From Acinetobacter stercoris (lineage in GTDB: Bacteria > Pseudomonadota > Gammaproteobacteria > Pseudomonadales > Moraxellaceae): a DNA stretch of 40,782 bases. The DNA lies in NCBI RefSeq assembly GCF_900323515.1, contig NZ_OOGT01000007.1:1-40782 (forward strand), written 5' to 3'. The position numbers were made by a program, and so were the translations under genes. The notes beneath the pieces are model-generated. The model had not been told where the DNA came from. It searched no databases and saw only the letters and a list, made by a program, of their open reading frames with translations. Below, in pieces: positions 37,306 to 40,782 of the stretch (position 1 is the first letter of the stretch; each line of letters starts with the position of its first letter).

Positions 37306-37395
37306 GGTGAGATGGGTGAGTGGCTGAAACCACGTCCCTGCTAAGGACGCATACGGGCAACTGTATCGAGGGTTCGAATCCCTCTCTCACCGCCA
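37306..37395 (+). tRNA. tRNA-Ser (anticodon GCU)
   Basis: 90 nt with encoded CCA. Acceptor stem GGTGAGA/TCTCACC, a long variable arm as in class II tRNAs, T loop GGTTCGAATCC, and anticodon loop CTGCTAA (GCT), reading AGC/AGU. First gene of the cluster. Confidence 0.95.
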
Positions 37396-37410
37396 CGTTT
37401 TTCTTATGAT

Positions 37411-37487
37411 GCGCTCATAGCTCAGCTGGATAGAGCACTTGGCTACGAACTAAGGGGTCGGGAGTTCGAATCTCTCTGAGCGCACCA
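37411..37487 (+). tRNA. tRNA-Arg (anticodon ACG), copy 1
   Basis: 77 nt with encoded CCA; acceptor GCGCTCA/TGAGCGC, anticodon loop CTACGAA (ACG, wobble base normally edited to inosine by TadA), T loop GTTCGAA. 16 nt after tRNA-Ser; identical to the copies at 37545 and 40602. Confidence 0.95.
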
Positions 37488-37544
37488 ATCAATTAAAACC
37501 TCTGCGAAATTAACGAATGCCGTTTATTCGGCAATACAAGTATT

Positions 37545-37621
37545 GCGCTCATAGCTCAGCTGGATAGAGCACTTGGCTACGAACTAAGGGGTCGGGAGTT
37601 CGAATCTCTCTGAGCGCACCA
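37545..37621 (+). tRNA. tRNA-Arg (anticodon ACG), copy 2
   Basis: Identical in all 77 nt to copies 1 and 3. It shares a further 20 nt downstream (ACTTGAAAAATTAACCGCTT) with copy 3 but not with copy 1, so copies 2 and 3 have a common origin extending past the gene. Confidence 0.95.
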
Positions 37622-37633
37622 ACTTGAAAAATT

Positions 37634-37657
37634 AACCGCTTATATAGCGGTTTTTTT
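37634..37657 (+). terminator. Terminator of the tRNA cluster
   Basis: AACCGCT (37634-37640), loop TATAT, AGCGGTT (37646-37652), then T to 37657. The same stem with another loop follows copy 3. Confidence 0.92.
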
Positions 37658-37743
37658 GTGTCTAAAAATAATATTTAAAGCAATGTATTGATATTATTTG
37701 CTTAAATGAAAAATGATCATTGTTATAAATACAATCAGAATGA

Positions 37744-38355
37744 TTAAAAATAGTCGTCGCCTAATTTTTTTGACTTAGATGCTTGTTCATCATTTTTTTC
37801 TAGTTGTGCATCAAATTCAGGATATGGAATCAACTGTTTCCCAAAACCGTCTAAATATAGAATCCGGTCTTGAGTTGTAAGTAACTTTACTTTTTTGGGT
37901 AGCCAGGAGTTTGCAGGGATTGGCGCTTGAGGATGTGAAAGGATATGATCCATGATATCGACGATCTTGATCATTCCGTTTTTAAAATCAGTACAACTTT
38001 CGCTTTCGAGATCCATTGCAGTAATTTGGTTAATATCTAACTCGACAACCCAGTTCTGGTATTGCCCAAGAAAACCTATAAATTTCTCTGCTAATTCATT
38101 GACTTGCTCATCATGGAATATGCTTGTCCAAAGATCAAACTTGGATTGAAATGTGGTGATACTCTTTTTTATTGTTGCTCTAAAAACTGGATATAACGCT
38201 CCATCTGCTTCATCTTGGATAATTTGAATATCTTCTTGCGTAAATAATGCGAGTCAAAATAAAGGAATACCATATCTGGTTTCTTGATAAATATCATTAT
38301 CATCTAGTTCAGAATGAATATCGGGTTTAATCCAAAGTACCGAGCAGTTCGCCAT
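37744..38355 (-). pseudogene. Gene of unknown function broken by an in-frame stop
   Basis: A 203-codon frame from ATG 38355 (MANCSVLWIKPDIHSEL) to the stop ending at 37744, interrupted at codon 34 by TGA (38256-38254) after YGIPLF. The downstream part is normal protein-like sequence (for example FDLWTSIFHDEQVNELAEKF and ILYLDGFGKQLIPYPEFDAQ), so the reading frame was open until recently. A single change of TGG or CGA would give it. I do not recognise the family. It could be a small immunity-type or regulatory protein. No cassette around it shows what it does. Confidence 0.8.
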
Positions 38356-38512
38356 TTTATTTTTATTGAATTATTCGTGGATCAATAATATATCGTGTTA
38401 AAACGGAAATGAATAGCACGACATTTTTTGTCGTACTACCTATTCTTCTAAGTTTTTATGTAGATAAAATCTACTAAAATAGAGTCATGATTTGGCATTG
38501 CTGAAAATTAAA

Positions 38513-38710
38513 ATGAGAAAATTTACAGATGGATATTACACTTATGAATACATTGATTTTATCTGTTATCAGTCGTTAAAAAATTGTGACGGATGTAACC
38601 GTTCGCTCATTGGATTTGCCTACGAATTAAAAATTCAGACTACAGATGAAACGGTTTGTTATTGTGGACAGTGTATGTGTTTGCTGACGGAAATATCTAT
38701 TAATAAATAA
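38513..38710 (+). CDS. Small protein with two Cys pairs, unknown
   Basis: 65 residues if read from ATG 38513 (MRKFTDGYYTYEYIDF); no strong ribosome site. Two Cys groups, CDGC and CYCGQC, about 30 residues apart, look like a treble of zinc ligands. Its family is not recognised. It ends 10 nt before the convergent HxlR regulator stop. Alternative readings are a spurious frame or a fragment; the paired cysteines argue for a real protein. Confidence 0.5.
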   Translation: MRKFTDGYYTYEYIDFICYQSLKNCDGCNRSLIGFAYELKIQTTDETVCYCGQCMCLLTEISINK

Positions 38711-38720
38711 GATTTTACAG

Positions 38721-39161
38721 TCAGCCTTTTATTTTTTTCACTTGAGTATCCTTGGAGGAAACCGCATTTCCATCTTGGTTTATCGGCACCATTGGAGCCA
38801 ATTCCAATCCAGTCTTTATATCAATCAGTTTGGAATGAGGCTCTTGTTCAGAAAATAAAAACTGTTCTCCCCATTGACGCAAACCTACAATAATTGGAAA
38901 TAGTGCTAATCCTTGCCTGGTTAAAATATATTCTTGATAAGCAGAGCCATCAGATGCAGGGCGAACTTGTAAAATTTTTGCTTCAAGTAATTTTTTTAAC
39001 CGGTCAGAAAGAATATTTCGGGCAACATTCAAGCTTTTTTGAAAATCACTAAAACGGGTTATGCCATCAAAAGCATCCCTGACAATGAGCAAAGCCCATC
39101 GGTCACCTATAAGCTGGATGGATCGGGCAACAGGACATGCTTCGTAGTGATTATCTTGCAT
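38721..39161 (-). CDS. HxlR-family transcriptional regulator
   Basis: Winged helix-turn-helix regulator of the HxlR/MarR-like group. 146 residues, with the family opening CPVARSIQLIGDRWALLIVRDAFDG, recognition region FSDFQKSLNVARNILSDRLKKLLEAKIL, and wing YQEYILTRQGLALFPII. Cys9 is the conserved redox or aldehyde-sensing position in many HxlR proteins. It is divergent from the MFS exporter gene with a 94-bp shared intergenic region, the usual sign that it controls that transporter. The C-terminal 35 residues are less conserved. Confidence 0.88.
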   Translation of the reverse strand: MQDNHYEACPVARSIQLIGDRWALLIVRDAFDGITRFSDFQKSLNVARNILSDRLKKLLEAKILQVRPASDGSAYQEYILTRQGLALFPIIVGLRQWGEQFLFSEQEPHSKLIDIKTGLELAPMVPINQDGNAVSSKDTQVKKIKG

Positions 39162-39229
39162 TGCTAATATTTTTTTCAGATCATTAAAAGTAGTTGCATT
39201 TTAAAACAAGATTATTTATTGTACAACTG

Positions 39230-39244
39230 GTTTTAAAATAAAAC
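39230..39244. promoter_or_regulatory. Candidate HxlR operator between the regulator and the MFS gene
   Basis: GTTTTA-AAA-TAAAAC is a perfect palindrome with a 3-bp centre, and the flanks CTG/CTAG extend the symmetry partly. It lies 12 bp before the MFS start, overlapping a -10-like TAAAAT (39234-39239). HxlR proteins bind short palindromes of this type, so it is a fit, but AT-rich chance symmetry is possible. Confidence 0.4.
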
Positions 39245-39255
39245 TAGGTTGTCAA

Positions 39256-40479
39256 ATGCAAAAAGATAAAGCCGCTGATTTAATCCATTCTGAAAATAGC
39301 ATTGCGCCGTTATCGAATACGCTTGTTATTTTTTTGGCATGTGCGGCAGGGATAAGTGTTGCAAATGTTTATTTTGCGCAACCGATATTGGATTTTATTG
39401 CGCAAGGCTTTGCTCTTCAGCCTGCATATACAGGTCTTGTTATAACAATAACTCAACTCGGGACTATTTTTGCTTTACTTTTTATTGTGCCTTTAGGGGA
39501 TTTAGTATTACGTAAACCATTATTATTGATTCAGGCGACATGTTTAATTCTGGCATTACTTTTATTGGGTTCAGCAGGGCAAATATGGTTATTACTTTTG
39601 AGTTTCTTCCTGGTCGGAATGCTAGGAACTGCTATGACACAAAGTTTAATCGTGTATACATCAGTTTTGTCAAAAGCTGAAGAAAGAGGGGCTGCGGTTG
39701 CTATTGTTCAAGCCGGTGTTTTATTTGGCATTTTATTATCAAGGGTTTTTGCTGGGGTATTTAGTGATTTATTTGGGTGGCAGGGAGTGTATTTTAGCTC
39801 GGCACTGATTATTTTTTTGATTTCTTTTTTCTTATGGATAAATTTACCTTCTACGGGCAAAGTAAGACGTGAAATTTCCTATAAAAATATTATTTATTCT
39901 TTACTTGAACAATTATGTACTAACCGAATATTACAAATCAGGGGTGTTCTGGCCTTCTGGGGATTTATGAATCTTAATTTATTTTGGAATGCTCTGGTTT
40001 TTCCTTTAAGTGTTTCTCCATTTCAGTATTCTCATAGTGCTATTGGTGCTTTTGGACTCATTGGTGCTGTTGGGGCAATGGTTGCTATCCGAGTGGGAAA
40101 GTGGGTTGATCAAGGATATCTGGATAAAATTACAGTCTGTGCTTTAATGTTATTGATACTTTCATGGTTGTTTTTGCTATGGCTTAAAACTTCTATGATA
40201 TTGTTTATATTTGGAATTATTATTCTGGATATTGCAATACAAGCTATTCATGTCAGTAATCAGAGTGCTATTTTAAAACAGGCAAAAATAGAATTACACG
40301 CCCGACTAGTTAGTGCTTATATGTTGTTTTATGCATTGGGAAGTGCTACAGGGGGAGCAATTGCAACAAGTGTCTACGCTCATTGGGGATGGACCGGTAT
40401 TTGCGGTGCAGGTATATTCAGTAGCGTGCTTGCGCTTATATTTTTTATTTCTAATCCTAAAATTAAAATAAAAACATAA
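39256..40479 (+). CDS. MFS transporter, drug/metabolite exporter type
   Basis: 407 residues with 12 predicted membrane helices. The MFS signature between helices 2 and 3 is seen in modified form as PLGDLVLRKPLL. The central cytoplasmic loop contains KVRREISYKN. Homology is to 12-helix proton antiporters (YnfM/Bcr-like); substrate unknown. The ATG has AGG 8 nt upstream. Divergent from the HxlR gene, which likely represses it. It lies between identical tRNA-Arg copies, so may be an acquired exporter module. Confidence 0.87.
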   Translation: MQKDKAADLIHSENSIAPLSNTLVIFLACAAGISVANVYFAQPILDFIAQGFALQPAYTGLVITITQLGTIFALLFIVPLGDLVLRKPLLLIQATCLILALLLLGSAGQIWLLLLSFFLVGMLGTAMTQSLIVYTSVLSKAEERGAAVAIVQAGVLFGILLSRVFAGVFSDLFGWQGVYFSSALIIFLISFFLWINLPSTGKVRREISYKNIIYSLLEQLCTNRILQIRGVLAFWGFMNLNLFWNALVFPLSVSPFQYSHSAIGAFGLIGAVGAMVAIRVGKWVDQGYLDKITVCALMLLILSWLFLLWLKTSMILFIFGIIILDIAIQAIHVSNQSAILKQAKIELHARLVSAYMLFYALGSATGGAIATSVYAHWGWTGICGAGIFSSVLALIFFISNPKIKIKT

Positions 40480-40556
40480 TCTGTTTGTTTTTTACCAAGA
40501 AAATGTCTGAATTGTCCAATATCTATGCGATTGAAATAAAAAATGTGAAAAAGGAC

Positions 40557-40584
40557 TTATCAAAATAACAAAAAGGCGTATAAT
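40557..40584 (+). promoter_or_regulatory. Promoter of tRNA-Arg copy 3
   Basis: -35 TTATCA (40557-40562), 16 bp, -10 TATAAT (40579-40584), followed by GCGTCCCC, a GC-rich discriminator as expected for a stable RNA. It drives only the third tRNA-Arg, since a terminator follows. Confidence 0.75.
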
Positions 40585-40601
40585 GCGTCCCCATCAAGTA
40601 C

Positions 40602-40678
40602 GCGCTCATAGCTCAGCTGGATAGAGCACTTGGCTACGAACTAAGGGGTCGGGAGTTCGAATCTCTCTGAGCGCACCA
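40602..40678 (+). tRNA. tRNA-Arg (anticodon ACG), copy 3
   Basis: 77 nt, identical to copies 1 and 2, with encoded CCA. It has its own promoter and a terminator, so it is an independent transcription unit 3,057 bp from copy 2. Confidence 0.95.
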
Positions 40679-40690
40679 ACTTGAAAAATT

Positions 40691-40714
40691 AACCGCTTTT
40701 TAGCGGTTTTTTTG
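40691..40714 (+). terminator. Terminator of tRNA-Arg copy 3
   Basis: AACCGCT (40691-40697), loop TTTT, AGCGGTT (40702-40708), then a T run. It is a variant of the terminator after copy 2. The final bases of the window hold nothing else recognisable. Confidence 0.9.
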
Positions 40715-40782
40715 TTTTTAATTTATTTAATATTAAATAATTGATGAGATCTTGGGCAGCTAGATGAAATTATCTACTGTAT

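Noticed and set aside
37744..38355. TGA at 38256-38254 as a selenocysteine or other recoded codon
   Set aside because: No selenocysteine element or selenoprotein context is visible, and a plain nonsense mutation explains the break more simply.
37545..40678. Integrated prophage or genomic island between tRNA-Arg copies
   Set aside because: No integrase, phage or transfer genes in the 3 kb, and each tRNA is complete with its own terminator. Kept only as possible tRNA-locus duplication.

Overview
The window is a stretch of chromosome from a low-GC gammaproteobacterium, almost certainly Acinetobacter or a close Moraxellaceae relative. Grounds (recognition only, no search was run): ribosomal proteins of Acinetobacter type, an AlmA-like long-chain alkane monooxygenase, a membrane PQQ dehydrogenase, and single genes for PrlC, YheV, SdhE and RNase R in this arrangement. 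About 90% of the window is ordinary core genome. The accessory-looking part is the right end, between repeated tRNA-Arg genes.

Layout. (1) 1-7.9 kb: a membrane PQQ-dependent sugar/cyclitol dehydrogenase (+); then on the minus strand nsrR, a shortened flavohaemoglobin under a 27-bp perfect NsrR-type palindrome, a HerA/YjgR-type ATPase and metC; then a class I glutamine amidotransferase (+). (2) 7.9-21.8 kb: the S10-spc-alpha ribosomal superoperon (rpsJ to rplQ, with secY and rpoA), 28 genes all on plus, including rpmD and rpmJ, which are easily missed because they are short. It starts at a clear sigma70 promoter with a structured leader, holds internal RNA hairpins at rpsJ/rplC, rpsQ/rplN and upstream of rpsM, and ends at a strong terminator. 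(3) 21.9-25.9 kb: almA-like monooxygenase, an LCAD-like acyl-CoA dehydrogenase (minus), sdhE and a YgfX/CptA-like membrane protein. (4) 25.8-30.6 kb: inverted GntR-type sites, a 40-residue membrane protein, a TatT-like lipoprotein, a rhombosortase and a large TRAP permease with no visible binding protein. (5) 30.7-37.0 kb, minus: prlC, yheV, a coiled-coil membrane protein and a frameshifted EamA transporter in one tight unit, then rnr. (6) 37.3-40.7 kb: tRNA-Ser(GCU), two tRNA-Arg(ACG), a nonsense-mutated gene, a CxxC mini-protein, a divergent HxlR regulator/MFS transporter pair and a third identical tRNA-Arg with its own promoter and terminator.

How the parts work together. The ribosomal block is one co-expressed unit whose hairpins are candidates for autogenous control. 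NsrR and the globin form a nitric-oxide response pair. The alkane monooxygenase and acyl-CoA dehydrogenase both fit hydrocarbon and fatty-acid use, though they do not form an operon. I found no CRISPR array, insertion sequence, integrase, rRNA or origin. The best candidates for something new are the NsrR-controlled globin that has lost its NAD(P)H-binding half, the TatT/rhombosortase/TRAP group, and the unexplained RNA structures inside the ribosomal operon. Two genes are disrupted (EamA transporter by a homopolymer frameshift; 37.7-38.4 kb gene by a stop codon).
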